64,000 nucleotides of DNA, taken from NCBI RefSeq assembly GCF_052156535.1, contig NZ_JBQKUP010000041.1:1-64000 (forward strand), read 5' to 3'. Source of the stretch: Nitrospira_E sp052156535 (GTDB lineage Bacteria > Nitrospirota > Nitrospiria > Nitrospirales > UBA8639). This document shows, piece after piece, positions 32,628 through 43,414 of the stretch (positions are counted from its first letter, which is position 1; each line of letters begins with the position of its first letter). Under the pieces are notes generated by a model, which worked only from the letters and a program-made list of their open reading frames with translations, was not told the DNA's origin and did not search any database. Made by a program: the position numbers and the translations under genes.

Positions 32628-32996
32628 TTAAATACCTGAGGCTTTTCGCCATCCCACAAACCCATAGGTCACGAGCGTAAAAAGGACGACGACGAAGCCA
32701 AGCCAAAATTGCATATCCGGGGTAAGGCCCTGGGGGTAAATGACGGGTAGGGCGTAATATTCCAGAAATCCTCCAGTATATCCCGCCTCACCGCTGGCCT
32801 GTCGTAGCCGGTTTTCCAGGGGCGTAAGAGGGCAGATCCACCCCCCGAATTCCAAGGCCGCCGCCCACAGTGCGGCGGGTAGATGAACCCAGGGGATCCA
32901 GCGCCACCAAATAGTGAGAATTCCCCCGAACAAGACAAAGGCAATGAAGACGAAGTGGATGAGAAGGACCAATTCAGCCAGGACTTGCCAAAGCAT
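32628..32996 (-). CDS. DUF2784 family membrane protein
   Basis: 122 residues from ATG 32996 (a TTG-started extension to 33029 is possible). Three hydrophobic segments and the family pattern HFVFIAFVLFGG, then ALEFGGWICPLTPLENRLR and GYTGGFLEYYALPVIYP match DUF2784. Function unknown for the family. Confidence 0.85.
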   Translation of the reverse strand: MLWQVLAELVLLIHFVFIAFVLFGGILTIWWRWIPWVHLPAALWAAALEFGGWICPLTPLENRLRQASGEAGYTGGFLEYYALPVIYPQGLTPDMQFWLGFVVVLFTLVTYGFVGWRKASGI

Positions 32997-33270
32997 GTTG
33001 AGGACCCCGGTTGAGGTGGTTTCGGGCAAATCTCAGATCCAAAATGGATCGAGAGGACAGACAAAAACGTCTGCCTTGTTCCTGACGGGATGGTACCATC
33101 CTGGGTTCCTCAAGGGGGAATAGGACTTCCCCTGCCGAACCAAAAATTGTAAAGGGTCTTCATGATTCGTGGAAGGGGAGAAAAGCGTAATCCCACCGTG
33201 AGGGTGTAAAGTATCAATTGGAGGCCGGTCTGTCATTTCAGTGAAGTAATAGCAAAGGGAGGAAAAGGTA

Positions 33271-34566
33271 GTGAGGCACCATAGCGTATTTCTCGGAACC
33301 CCCCTCGCTTCACAGGCATATCGTCCGGCCGGCATGGGGCAAAAGCTCTTTCGTGATTTACGATCTGTTCACCGGATCGGACCCCATGCCAGTAGGCGAT
33401 CATGGGTAAGTAGTCTTGTAGGGGTTATCTTGGGATTGCTGTGGATGGGAGCGGTAGTTCCGTTGGCCATGGGCAGCCATAAAGGTTCCGAAGACCACCA
33501 CGTGGTTTCGGAAACCGGAACCGAAAAATCCGTGGGACATGCCATTGCGGGTGCGCCGTTTCAGATTTATCTTTCCGAGGGAGTCGGGACGGATGAACAG
33601 GGCAGCCAGGAACAAACCAGGGTCGATGACGCGCTCCAGACGGTTATTGGGGCGTTCAATTACATGATAGAACATCGGACTGACTATGCCAGATTTCAAG
33701 AAGCCCTGGCCAAAGCGGCGCTGCAAAAAGTCATCATTGAACCGAAGGTCGCGAACCGGGAGGGCAAAGAGTTTTTATTGCTGGTGGCCCGCACCTCACA
33801 GCCCAATCAGGTCAATCTCCTCATCAGCGCATCCGCGCTCGAAGAACAAGGCTATCTTAATCATCCGGAACAACTGGTGCCCGTCCTGGCCAGAGAATTT
33901 CAATGGGTGGTGAGCAAAAGCGACACGACGCCGAAACGTCAAGCGAAGGTGGTCCCCAGCGACCTCAAGCAGGCCCCGATCAAGACCAATCAAGAGATTG
34001 CAGCATTGTCAGGAGAGGACCGTGAACATTTGCTTCAAGCATTGTTTCGCACCTATTTAACCACCACCGACCGGCATAATAGTTTGGAAGGACAACCCTA
34101 TTATGAAACCGGTTCCACCACACGGATTCCCCCGGCACAAAACGATTCCACCACCAAGTTGTATGACACCTGGGTGCGTGAAGCCCTGCAAAAAATTGTG
34201 CGGGAACCATACTTTCAGGAACAGACTCCGAAGGCGGTGAGAAGTCTGCTCAATGGCAAAATCTGGAACGTTGCATTCGCCGACATTCATAATCGGGATT
34301 GGGCCACGCGAACCCGGGTGGTCCCCAAAGAGCAGTCCATCACCGTAGGCGAACATGACAAAACCATTCAACCGGCCACGGTGTTGATCAATATTCACCG
34401 ATCGGCCTCGCCTGATGATCCTTTTTTTGAAGAGACGAGAGGGCTCCCCATGGGTGCCCTGCCGGCTGAGATCTTGGCACGGGTCATCGCCCGGGAAATC
34501 CAGGATAATATTTCGGAGAAGTCCATGCGCGGCCATGTGGCCCAGGATGAACTCTCCGCACCCTAG
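33271..34566 (+). CDS. Exported hypothetical protein (431 aa)
   Basis: GTG start chosen because GGGAGGAAAAGG lies just upstream; ATG 33334 is an alternative. A basic N-terminus and hydrophobic stretch at about 46-68 (WVSSLVGVILGLLWMGAVVP) form a long signal peptide or anchor. The mature part is hydrophilic with no recognised motif. Two regions look similar in style (ALQTVIGAFNYMIEHRTDYA, ALQKVIIEP and ALQKIVREP), hinting at an internal repeat. Monocistronic; function unknown. Confidence 0.65.
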   Translation: MRHHSVFLGTPLASQAYRPAGMGQKLFRDLRSVHRIGPHASRRSWVSSLVGVILGLLWMGAVVPLAMGSHKGSEDHHVVSETGTEKSVGHAIAGAPFQIYLSEGVGTDEQGSQEQTRVDDALQTVIGAFNYMIEHRTDYARFQEALAKAALQKVIIEPKVANREGKEFLLLVARTSQPNQVNLLISASALEEQGYLNHPEQLVPVLAREFQWVVSKSDTTPKRQAKVVPSDLKQAPIKTNQEIAALSGEDREHLLQALFRTYLTTTDRHNSLEGQPYYETGSTTRIPPAQNDSTTKLYDTWVREALQKIVREPYFQEQTPKAVRSLLNGKIWNVAFADIHNRDWATRTRVVPKEQSITVGEHDKTIQPATVLINIHRSASPDDPFFEETRGLPMGALPAEILARVIAREIQDNISEKSMRGHVAQDELSAP

Positions 34567-35528
34567 TGATTGGAGATGCCAAGCACCGGTTAGGCCTCTT
34601 TCTGGATGAGATGAAGCCGGATTTAATGGTCAGCCGGCTTAGGTGGTGCTCTCCATCCGCACCTTGGGGCTGAGGATATGAGCCAACTCCATTCCCAGTG
34701 GCTTGCCGCGGGGTTACCGAACTAAGGGAAGAGGCTGAGAAATCGTGGTGTCTCAAAGCAAAACATATATCCACTGAATACACCGTCCGCTTGCAACGGG
34801 GATCTTTTATTGTGCAATCCGACATTCCTGCGTTGTCCGCAATTGCTACTGAAGCATTAATAAAGGAGCATATTCCCTTTTATGAAAGCTTCCGGGTGAC
34901 AGTGCCGCAACACGTCTCACACTGATCCGGCGCGGCAATATCTCAGGGCCAGAGTCATGTTTTGGCCGTGGATGTGGAGAGCCAAACCATGGTCGTGATC
35001 TGTTAAAAATCCGGGATACCCTGTCTCGCGCTGAAGCCAATTTCCGACAATAGCGAAGACCATCTTTCTTGTAATTCTTGCTGGTATCATTCGTATTCGG
35101 CGGATTACTTTTTAGTTTTTACCCATCCGGCCACGTGGCCACCGGCGCCCCGTCCTGCCAAGCTTAGTTAACGAGCACCTGAGCACCTGAGCACCTGAGC
35201 ACTTGAGGCATGCGGTTTGGGTTGTGCTCATGCCGTTTCGAGTCTTCGGGGGCAAGGAGGGGTTAACAAAACGGAGCGAGAAAATTCTAGATCTGAGATA
35301 ATCTAGGGGAGACAATCTGAACCTCGGACGATCATCGCTTACGCCTTAGAAGCAGCGACCTCGGATCTTCGCCGGAGTGAGTTGCCTCTCCTAAGGAAAG
35401 GTCGAAGATTCACCAACCGATGATCGGTTGTCACGACCATTGAAAATAAGTCTCCACCCGATCATGAGATGAGGAAGGGTTTCGCGAAGTGAATGAGGTT
35501 AGAGTGCCAATGGGTTCTCGCCCATTGC
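34567..35528. other. Long non-coding stretch with an 8-bp tandem repeat
   Basis: About 960 bases. A hairpin AAGCCGG/CCGGCTT lies at about 34614-34640, and a 75-codon frame at 34698-34925 has no recognisable motif. Near 35508-35527 CAATGGG/CCCATTG forms a hairpin after the XRE gene stop, possibly its terminator. Nothing else supported. Confidence 0.4.
35173..35204 (+). repeat. Tandem repeat, 8 bp x 4
   Basis: Three perfect GAGCACCT units and one GAGCACTT unit in a row. Confidence 0.9.
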
Positions 35529-36092
35529 CTACAGAGTCACAGAGGTAAAGACGATCAGAATTTGAGCAGGCCTTGAGCTTTCATTACGCCAACGGTGCCT
35601 GGTGGCTGGCGGGATTGTGACTGCGTCACCTCGCTCAAGTAACTCCGACGTATTTTCAAGCGTCAGCATGATCGCACCATCAAAGACCATAGCAAATTGT
35701 TGACTCGGGTGCGAGACAGGGGTTTTGCTACTGGCTCCATCTGGGGCGAGGGTGACCAAGACCGGGTTCAGCCCTGATCTCTCGCCACCGGGGCTAAGGA
35801 GTTCAAGCTTTGCACGTGACCAACCGCTGGACAGCGTATTCCTTTGGGTTGCTTTAATAATCGCAGGAGATTCGGCTTCAGTGGATTGAAAAAATTGGAC
35901 GAGCGTCACCCCAAGGGCGGACGCAATCCGTTCAAGCGAGGCAATCGAAGGCGAACTCTGCCCGTTCTCAACCTGGGAGATGAAACTTGGGGAAAACCCG
36001 CATTTGCTCGCGAGGGTCCGCACTGACATATTGATGTTTTCCCGAAATTTCCTGATGGCCTCACCGACATGCCGCGTCTTCGTCTTACTCAT
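35529..36092 (-). CDS. XRE-family regulator with cupin domain
   Basis: 187 residues from ATG 36092; AGGAGG lies 12 bases upstream (a longer frame to 36152 exists). Residues 8-65 form the HTH (VRTLASKCGFSPSFISQVEN). Residues about 110-185 are a cupin-2 small-molecule-sensing domain (HPSQQFAMVFDGAIMLTLE, LERGDAVTIPPATRHRWRN). Such regulators often control stress, amino-acid or polyamine genes. It is divergent from groEL, so it may act on that gene or on itself. Confidence 0.85.
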   Translation of the reverse strand: MSKTKTRHVGEAIRKFRENINMSVRTLASKCGFSPSFISQVENGQSSPSIASLERIASALGVTLVQFFQSTEAESPAIIKATQRNTLSSGWSRAKLELLSPGGERSGLNPVLVTLAPDGASSKTPVSHPSQQFAMVFDGAIMLTLENTSELLERGDAVTIPPATRHRWRNESSRPAQILIVFTSVTL

Positions 36093-36650
36093 GTAATTTA
36101 CGAGGCCTCCTTCTCTCTGATTGTCTGACTGCTCGCCTTTGAACCCTGCCATCGTTGAATGTGAGGATGGTCACGAAACCACAACAATACAGGCAATGTA
36201 CCGTTTGACTGATCATCTGTAAATGAAAAGTTGAAGTTCCTGGCATCCCGTCATTGGAAGGTAATGATATGAAGAGCTGAAAGAACTTCTTAGCACAGAC
36301 TCGTTTCCTGCGTAACGTTCTTGCAGTATTACTTTACACAAATAAAGTTATGCTGTACACTCCGACTCTTACGTCTTGAGCCTGATGAGGAGTTCCGTTT
36401 TAAAGGTGTGACCATCACACTGACAGAAATTCGGCCATTGGTTTAGGTTGGTAAGCATGTCTCACTGCCTCTCCCTCATGCCCGGCTTTCTTGTCGAACG
36501 ACAGACAAGTTCCCGCGCGTATGTCAAACCATTTATTGTTAGGCGGAGACGAAGGCCAACGCGCGGGTTTCTATCTTAAACCGGGTTGAGAGGCGCAAGC
36601 GACCATAGTCAACCAGAGCGTTTGGAGTATTTTGACGAAGGAGGTATACG
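36093..36650. promoter_or_regulatory. Divergent control region XRE / groEL with a sigma-70-like promoter
   Basis: TTTACA (36333-36338), a 17-base spacer and TACACT (36356-36361) read towards groEL, leaving a leader of about 285 bases. No CIRCE inverted repeat (TTAGCACTC type) was found, so heat control by HrcA is not indicated. No gene seen. Confidence 0.4.
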
Positions 36651-38288
36651 ATGTCTGCCAAGGAAATGGTATTCAGGGATGAAGCACGTTTTGCAATATT
36701 GAGGGGGGTCACAGAGTTAGCACGAGCTGTCAAGGTCACTTTAGGACCCAAAGGTCGCCATGCCATATTGGGCAAGAAATGGGGGCCTCCCTTGATTACC
36801 AAAGACGGAGTCACCGTCGCTCAAGAACTGGATCTTCCAGACCCCTATGAAAACATGGGTGCGCAACTTGTCCGTGAGGTGGCCAGTAAAACCAGCGAGG
36901 CGACGGGAGATGGGACCACGACCGCGACGGTCCTGGCTGAAGCGATTTTCCGGGAAGGGGTGAAGAACGTGGTTGCAGGAGCCTCTGCCACGGAACTCAA
37001 ACGAGGAATTGATCAGGCCGTCACCGTGGTAGTGGCGGAGTTAACAGCTCTCAGCAAGCCCTGTCAGAGTCAACACGACATTGCCCGGATTGGTACTATA
37101 TCGGCAAACGGTGATCCGGTGATCGGCGACATAATCGCTGAGGCCATGGAACAAGTTGGGAAAGATGGCGTGATCACGGTTGAGGAGAGCACGGGCCTCA
37201 GCACCTCGCTTGAGGTAGTGGAAGGCATGCGGTTTGACCGTGGGTATATCTCGCCGTCCTTTGTTACGGACTCCGAACGGATGGAAGTGATCCTTGAGAA
37301 TCCTTGTATCTTCATTTGTGAAAAGACACTCAGCACGGTGGATCACCTGCTCTCCCTGTTAGAACAAGTCGCACAACACCATAAGCCGCTTGTGATCATC
37401 GCGGAAGATGTAGTGGGAGAGGCACTGGTGGCCTTGATTATGAATACGAGGCGAGGAGCCCTTCGGGCCGCTGCCGTCAAAACGCCGGGGTTTGGCGAAA
37501 GTCGGAGGGCCATGCTTCAGGATCTGGCCATTCTTACAGGTGGTCAAGCATTCACCGAGGATCGAGGAATAGCCATTCAGGCTGTCAAGGTGACGGATCT
37601 GGGGCGAGCCAAGCGTGTCAAGATTGATCGGAATCAGACCACGATCATTGAAGGGGCAGGGAATCCTCAAATGATTGACACGCGTCTCAACCACATTAAC
37701 GCTCAACTAGCCAAATCCACCCCGGGAAATGATCGTGAAAGGTTGCAAGAACGACAGGCGAAGCTTCGTGGCGGTGTTGCCGTCATTCGCATTGGTGCGG
37801 CCACCGACACAGAGATGAAAGAAAAAAAGGCACGATTGGAAGATGCGCTGCATGCCACGAAAGCCGCGGTCGAGGAAGGAATCGTTCCCGGCGGTGGTAT
37901 CGCCTTACTCCGGTGTATTCCGGCTCTCGAATCTCTGATGCTTCCCGGCGATCAACAGGTTGGTGTCGCCATTGTGCGGCAGGCTTTGGAAGAGCCGTTA
38001 CGTCAAATCGCCAACAATGCCGGCCATCCCGGATCGGTCGTCCTGAACCGACTCCGGAACGAAAAGTGTTCTATCGGGTTTGACGCAGACAAAGAGACCG
38101 ATAGCGATATGCTGGCGGCAGGGATCATTGACCCGACCAAGGTAACACGGAGCGCTCTGTCTTTTGCAGCCAGCATTGCTGGGCTTATGCTCACGACTGA
38201 AGTGATGGTCACTGATCGGCCTGTTGAGAAAACAGGATTTGAAAACGTCAGACCTGATGAACACCATTCTGGTCTACAGCAGGTGTGA
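36651..38288 (+). CDS. groEL: GroEL-type chaperonin paralogue without GGM tail
   Basis: Encodes 545 residues with AAGGAGG upstream. The ATP site motifs are present (VTLGPKGRHA, TKDGVTVA, GDGTTTATVLAEA at about 86-98, VPGGGIALLR). The C-terminus reads ENVRPDEHHSGLQQV in place of the usual Gly-Gly-Met repeats. No groES adjoins. Early residues are also atypical (MSAKEMVFRDEARFAILRGV). It folds proteins as a double ring with GroES; lone divergent copies are often specialised or stress-specific. A main groESL operon is expected elsewhere in the genome. Confidence 0.92.
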   Translation: MSAKEMVFRDEARFAILRGVTELARAVKVTLGPKGRHAILGKKWGPPLITKDGVTVAQELDLPDPYENMGAQLVREVASKTSEATGDGTTTATVLAEAIFREGVKNVVAGASATELKRGIDQAVTVVVAELTALSKPCQSQHDIARIGTISANGDPVIGDIIAEAMEQVGKDGVITVEESTGLSTSLEVVEGMRFDRGYISPSFVTDSERMEVILENPCIFICEKTLSTVDHLLSLLEQVAQHHKPLVIIAEDVVGEALVALIMNTRRGALRAAAVKTPGFGESRRAMLQDLAILTGGQAFTEDRGIAIQAVKVTDLGRAKRVKIDRNQTTIIEGAGNPQMIDTRLNHINAQLAKSTPGNDRERLQERQAKLRGGVAVIRIGAATDTEMKEKKARLEDALHATKAAVEEGIVPGGGIALLRCIPALESLMLPGDQQVGVAIVRQALEEPLRQIANNAGHPGSVVLNRLRNEKCSIGFDADKETDSDMLAAGIIDPTKVTRSALSFAASIAGLMLTTEVMVTDRPVEKTGFENVRPDEHHSGLQQV

Positions 38289-38335
38289 ATACGAAAAGCC
38301 GACTTCGGATTGGCCCGGCCAAAACGGATTAAGGT

Positions 38336-39580
38336 CTAGGACAGGCGCAGGGGATTGCGGGCTTTGCTCTTCGTTGCGATGCGGGCCAGAGTGCTTGCAA
38401 TCGCAATGGAGATGGCACAAACAATCAGGATCGAAACGACCCGCGCCCCATGCTCGATCAACCAGCCGAAGAGTGGTGGGGAAAGGGCGGTAGAGAAAAT
38501 CATGCCCGAGGTCCCGAGCGCGCGAATGGCGCCCAGGTGGGTCAATCCGTAGGTTTCCGCCCACATTGCCGTCACAATCGAGGTCCCCACCCCGGCCGTG
38601 AGACCGGCACCTGCCATGAAGGGGATCAGGACGAGGCTGTCATTGGAAAGGGAGAGCGCCACGCATGCCAAGCCAAGTGGCACAAGATAAAACGGCATCA
38701 ACCGTGTGCCGGTCAACCGGTCGATGAGTGATCCCACGCTTAACATGCCTACCGCCTGAGTTGCCGCAAAGATGACAAATGACGCGGCGAACCAGGAGAG
38801 GTCCCAACCTTTTTGTTCCATCAGGCGGGATTGGTGAATGAACAGGCCGGTCAGGACGAAGCCTGGCGTCAGGAGCGTAGGGAGCAAGAGATAAAATCGA
38901 CGGTCTCGCAGGACATCCCCGCGTGAACCGTCATGCGAACGACGCTGTATGACCTCCTTCACGTTATCGGTAATCCCCTGGTGGGTGGTGGGGGCAGATG
39001 TTCCGCTGCCAAGATACAAAAGCAGGGGACAGGTAAGAAGGAGAAGAGTGGCGGTCAGTATCCAAACGAAACGCCATCCGGCTGTTGTGGCAAGCAGCAC
39101 AGTGATTGACGGCAGGATAGCTTCGCCAATTGGATGTCCGAGCAAGGCGAAGGATAGCGCTTTGCCGCGTGCGCGGCCAAAAAAACCGGCTATGCTGGTG
39201 ACGGCCGTATGTGAGAGCAGGCCTTGTCCGCCAAAACGCAGCAGAAAAAGCACGATCATGAGCAGGAAGACATTCCCCGCCAGAGGAAGCAAGAGGTATC
39301 CTGCTGCAAGTACTCCGACCGATCCAGCGGCATAGAGCGGCACAGCGATCCGATCGATCAGCCCTCCGGCCCAGAGCATACAGATCGCGCTTGTGAGCGT
39401 GGCAAATGAGTACGCCATGCCAAATGCTCCGTCGCTCAATTCCAGCGACTCCCGCAATTCCACGCTGAACAGTCCAATGAAAAACGTCTGACCAAAGCCA
39501 GAGAGTAAGGTCAGAAGAAACCCAAAAACGAGTAATCGTCGAGCAATATTTTTCCGGAATATGGGGCTTGAGGTGGACAC
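38336..39580 (-). CDS. MFS transporter
   Basis: Encodes 414 residues with about twelve hydrophobic segments. The MFS A-type loop reads WAGGLIDRIAVPLYA, and a GxxxD/R-type loop (GSLIDRLTGTRLMPFYLVP) marks the second half. Resembles the OFA/monocarboxylate-like or YbfB-type MFS group. Substrate unknown. It converges on groEL. Confidence 0.85.
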   Translation of the reverse strand: MSTSSPIFRKNIARRLLVFGFLLTLLSGFGQTFFIGLFSVELRESLELSDGAFGMAYSFATLTSAICMLWAGGLIDRIAVPLYAAGSVGVLAAGYLLLPLAGNVFLLMIVLFLLRFGGQGLLSHTAVTSIAGFFGRARGKALSFALLGHPIGEAILPSITVLLATTAGWRFVWILTATLLLLTCPLLLYLGSGTSAPTTHQGITDNVKEVIQRRSHDGSRGDVLRDRRFYLLLPTLLTPGFVLTGLFIHQSRLMEQKGWDLSWFAASFVIFAATQAVGMLSVGSLIDRLTGTRLMPFYLVPLGLACVALSLSNDSLVLIPFMAGAGLTAGVGTSIVTAMWAETYGLTHLGAIRALGTSGMIFSTALSPPLFGWLIEHGARVVSILIVCAISIAIASTLARIATKSKARNPLRLS

Positions 39581-40247
39581 CGAGTCTAGTTCTCCGTTTG
39601 TGGTGTTTAAAATGTGTGGGAAGGAATAGAGGGATGCCCGTCTCTCAGCGCCTGTTTGGCAGTCACCCCGAAGTCAAAGAAGATTTTCCGGCTGGACACC
39701 TTTCTTGAGATTGTACTGAAGCGACACACTTCTCAACTGAGTGAGCAAACAGATTCATCCGATGGAAAGCTTTTGGGCCGCTTGCCTAAAGTCAATCGTG
39801 CATGAGGAGCTTTCTGGGAAAACTGGGTTGTTGGAATGGGGATAAGAGAAAGACTCTAATGCAGGCTCCCAAGTTCTTCCTCAGCGATAGCCTGGATGCC
39901 GAGGGTAGAACGCAAATAGATCACCGAGTCCGGAGAGTGTATCATGATGCACATGGTTGGGAGAAAACGAGGGGACGATAACTGGAAAACCAATCCGATT
40001 GCGCGGTCCGCTCGCGACAGTTTCCGCAACTCCTCTGAAATATGGAATGGCCTGTAGGCGGGGCATTGGCATACCATCAAGGTTTTTCATCTCCGCTGAG
40101 CCTGACTTTTGGCGTGAAGCCATTCCATGGGGGTTATCCATGAGCTGTGGTTCCAATAATAGTTGCGTCAAACGGGAGCCGGTGTTGAGCATTGCCATCT
40201 CGAATCCTATTGCCCTGTGTCAAGGAATCTGGCGTATGCACAATTGG
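39581..40247. other. Intergenic stretch MFS / pnp
   Basis: About 670 bases. Minus-strand frames at 39856-40080 and 39881-40198 are open but show no recognised family or ribosome-binding site. Nothing supported. Confidence 0.35.
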
Positions 40248-42372
40248 TCAGGGTGAAAGGCTGGAGGAGAGAAACTGATCGTCCGGTGCGCCGGACGTGT
40301 CCTCTATCGCTGCTTTACGACTGAGCCGTATTTTTCCTTGCCTGTCGATTTCCAGGACCTTTACCAGAATGTGGTCACCTTCCGTCACCTCCTGAGAAAC
40401 CGTCTCGACGCGATAGTAGGCCAACTGGGAAATGTGCACGAGACCCTCCTTGCCAGGCAGAATTTCCACAAAGGCGCCGAAGTCCATAATTTTCTTCACG
40501 GTTCCCTGATAGAGTTTTCCGATCTCCGGATCTTCGGTCAGTCCCCGAATCAATTCCATGGCCTTTTGGACAGATGCCTCGTCTACTGCGGATATCAAGA
40601 TAACGCCGCCATCCTCTACGTTGATCTTGACTCCGCACTCCGCACTGATACTGCGGATCATCTTCCCTCCTGGTCCAATAACATCGCGAACTTTTTCGGC
40701 CTTAATGGTGAAGGTCACCATGCGAGGGGAAAAGCTGGAGAGAGTTGATCTGGGAGCCGCCAGGGTCTCTGCCATCCGATCTAGGATATGCAGACGACCT
40801 CTCCGAGCCTGTTCCATGGCCTGGCGTATGAGATCCAAAGTGATGCCGGCGATCTTGATGTCCATTTGAAGGGCCGTGATGCCGCGCTGAGTGCCCGTGA
40901 TCTTTAAATCCATATCGCCCAAATGATCTTCCAGGCCCAAAATATCGGAGAGCACCATGATCTCGTCGCCTCTCTTGATGAGCCCCATCGCAATACCCGC
41001 AACGGGTGCGGTGATCGGCACTCCGGCATCCATTAAAGCCAGCGTGCCTCCGCAGACCGTGGCCATCGAGGAAGATCCGTTCGACTCCAGAATGTCGGAG
41101 ACAATTCTGACGGTATAGGGGAACAAATCCTGACTGGGCATGACCGGTTTGAGGGCCCGCTCCGCCAAGGCTCCATGGCCAATCTCCCGACGTCCGGGAG
41201 GACGGAGCGGTCTGGCCTCCCCAACACTGAAGGGTGGGAAATTATAATGAAGCAGAAAGTTCCGGTAGTACGTGCCCTCCAGAGCGTTGATTTGCTGTTC
41301 ATCGTCCGAGGAGCCCAGAGTGACAACGACCAGGCTCTGCGTCTCTCCTCTGGTAAAGAGCGCTGACCCATGGGTGCGCGGCAAGACTCCGACTTCGCAC
41401 GTAATGGCGCGGATATCTGTCGGTCCACGCCCATCTACCCGGGTCCTTCTCCAGCATCATGGTACGGACTTCCTGATATTCAAGCGAGGCAAACACTTGC
41501 TTCACCTGTCTGCTGCGATCGGGATCGGCGGACTTCAACCGCTCCACGACATCATTGAGGATTTGCTCCATTCGCTCCTGGCGAGCCGTCTTGTCAGGGA
41601 TGCGGACTGCCTCGCGAATGGGAATGGCGACGAATGCCCGCACAAACTCGGCCAACTTCGGATCGATCTGCTCGGTCACGATCGGTCGTTTGGGTCGCCC
41701 TGTCATATCTCTCAAGTCGCATATGGCGGTCACAATATTTTTGATTTCCCTATGCGCCAGCTCGATGGCCTGAATCAGCACGGTTTCCTGTAATTCCTTC
41801 CCACCGCCTTCGACCATCATTACCGCTTCGGCGGTTCCGGCTACAACCAGATTGAGATCGCCCGCCTCAAGGGACTTCAGATCAGGATTGATCACAAACC
41901 GGTCGTTGACGCGGCCGATCCGGATGCCGGCGATGGGATCATCAAAGGGAATATCGGATATGGCAAGGGCCGCGGACGCCGCGATCATACCCACCATGTC
42001 CGACAAGCCTGTCTCGTCCGCCGAGATGACCGATACGATCACCTGGGTATCAAAGTAATAGCTTTCCGGAAAAAGCGGTCGGAGGGGACGATCGATCAGG
42101 CGACTGGTCAGAACCTCCTTTTCCGAAGGGATCCCCTCACGTTTAAAAAATCCTCCTGGTATCTTCCCTACGGCGTACGCTTTTTCCTGATAATTAACCG
42201 TCAACGGGAGAAAGTCCGTGCCCGGTTTCACCGTTTGTGAAGCGACAGCAGTAGCCAGTACCACAATATCACCATAAGAGGCCAGGACAGCCCCGTTGGC
42301 CTGTTTCGCCATTCTCCCCGTTTCAAGTGTCAGGTGCCTGCCTGCCACGTCTACCTTAATCACATGTGTCAC
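40248..42372 (-). pseudogene. pnp: Polyribonucleotide nucleotidyltransferase, frameshifted
   Basis: Both halves are clear PNPase: RNase PH domain 1 from 42372 (GRMAKQANGAVLASYGD, FLPLTVNYQEKAYAVGKIPGG) to about 41450, then the second RNase PH domain, KH (VRDVIGPGGKMIRSISAECG) and S1 (GTVKKIMDFGAFVEILPG) to 40248. Between EKD and LPRTHGS the frame changes near 41443-41449, where the family has ...EKG-xRVDGRG; two bases missing or one extra restores about 708 residues. rpsO, the normal partner, is absent, so this may be a redundant second copy. Decay or assembly error cannot be told apart here. Confidence 0.85.
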
Positions 42373-43174
42373 TGATTATCCTTTCTGATATAAATTTCGT
42401 TACCTGATCCTTGAAAAGGAAGCAGTCGAGTCTGCCTCTTCCCATAATCCTGCTGCCTTGTGCGCCTTCACCTCGGGCGCCCAGTCGGCTGATGCAAGAC
42501 TGTCTAATGATTCTCGGTGGTGTCGTACCTCTGTCGGAGGTTTTCTGCGGATTCTATCTATTATGTGGGGGATAGGTTTCAAGGAAGGCAAATGTACAGT
42601 AAGGCTACACATAAGGTCAAGGTGTTCTGTGCCTCAGTTTCCCACCGACATTCACCAGATCTGGTGGGTCCCTTTGTGTGTCACCCATTGAAAGGCTCTT
42701 CGTATGAATGTTTTGTCGTGTTGCTATGGCGCAATTTTCACGATAGCGTTCCAATGAAGTCTGCCTGGCGCGTGTAGGTTCAGGACGGGGATATGGTTCG
42801 TGGAATAAAATGGATGGATCGCCGTCAGAATTATCCCTCTGTTTGGAAAATTGACAGAATGTTCAGTAAAGCTGTACATTTTTGGTTTAGCGCATGAAAG
42901 CTCCGTTCGCTTTGAACTGACACCAGACAGAGGAACGAATACACACACAATGATGGGTGTCAAAGGCTTCCCCTTAGCGGGATTCGGGTTCGCTAAAGGC
43001 GTATTCAAGCCGCACGCAGACTGCCCTACCTTCAATATTAGTCAGTATTGTTGGTCCAGTCTTTGTTGGAAGATCAAACAGCCGGAGTTGAGGCTTAAGG
43101 CTGGCGCCTTCTGAGGGTGTCCTTGCGCCTGTCATGATCCGAGGATCACATAATAACGATGAAGGAGGATCGAG
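42373..43174. other. 800-base non-coding stretch
   Basis: No supportable gene. An inverted pair TGACACC/GGTGTCA lies around 42918-42962 and a TTAGCG/CGCTAA hairpin around 42974-42998. Both may be transcription end structures but lack T-runs. Confidence 0.4.
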
Positions 43175-43342
43175 ATGCCGAAAGCTAAACGAGAAAAGAA
43201 CTGTTATGTGTGCGAGAAAGACGATTGGATACGAATGAGTTTTATGATGTGCGGCCAATGCCGACGCCATTATTGTAGCCGACATGGCGATCCTAAAATG
43301 GATGAGTGCACGGCCTGTCTGGAAACAAGCGAGGAAACATAA
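43175..43342 (+). CDS. Small zinc-finger protein (55 aa)
   Basis: ATG 43175 has a perfect AAGGAGG upstream. The 55 residues include NCYVCEKDDW, MCGQCRRHYCSRHGD and ECTACLET, giving a cysteine/histidine series C-x2-C, C-x2-C, H-x2-C, H, C-x2-C. That is enough for two zinc ions and recalls small AN1- or RING-like treble clefs. Family not identified. It precedes prfC by 72 bases in the same direction. Confidence 0.7.
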   Translation: MPKAKREKNCYVCEKDDWIRMSFMMCGQCRRHYCSRHGDPKMDECTACLETSEET

Positions 43343-43414
43343 ACCGGGGCATCGTTTGCCTGCCAGGTAAGTCGATAACCTCTATGGGAGAGCCATGTGA
43401 ATCCAGGAGCGATG

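Noticed and set aside
35173..35204. CRISPR array
   Set aside because: Units are 8 bp with no spacers; a simple tandem repeat. No cas genes in the window.
36093..36650. CIRCE/HrcA control of groEL
   Set aside because: No TTAGCACTC-N9-GAGTGCTAA-like inverted repeat was found upstream of the start.
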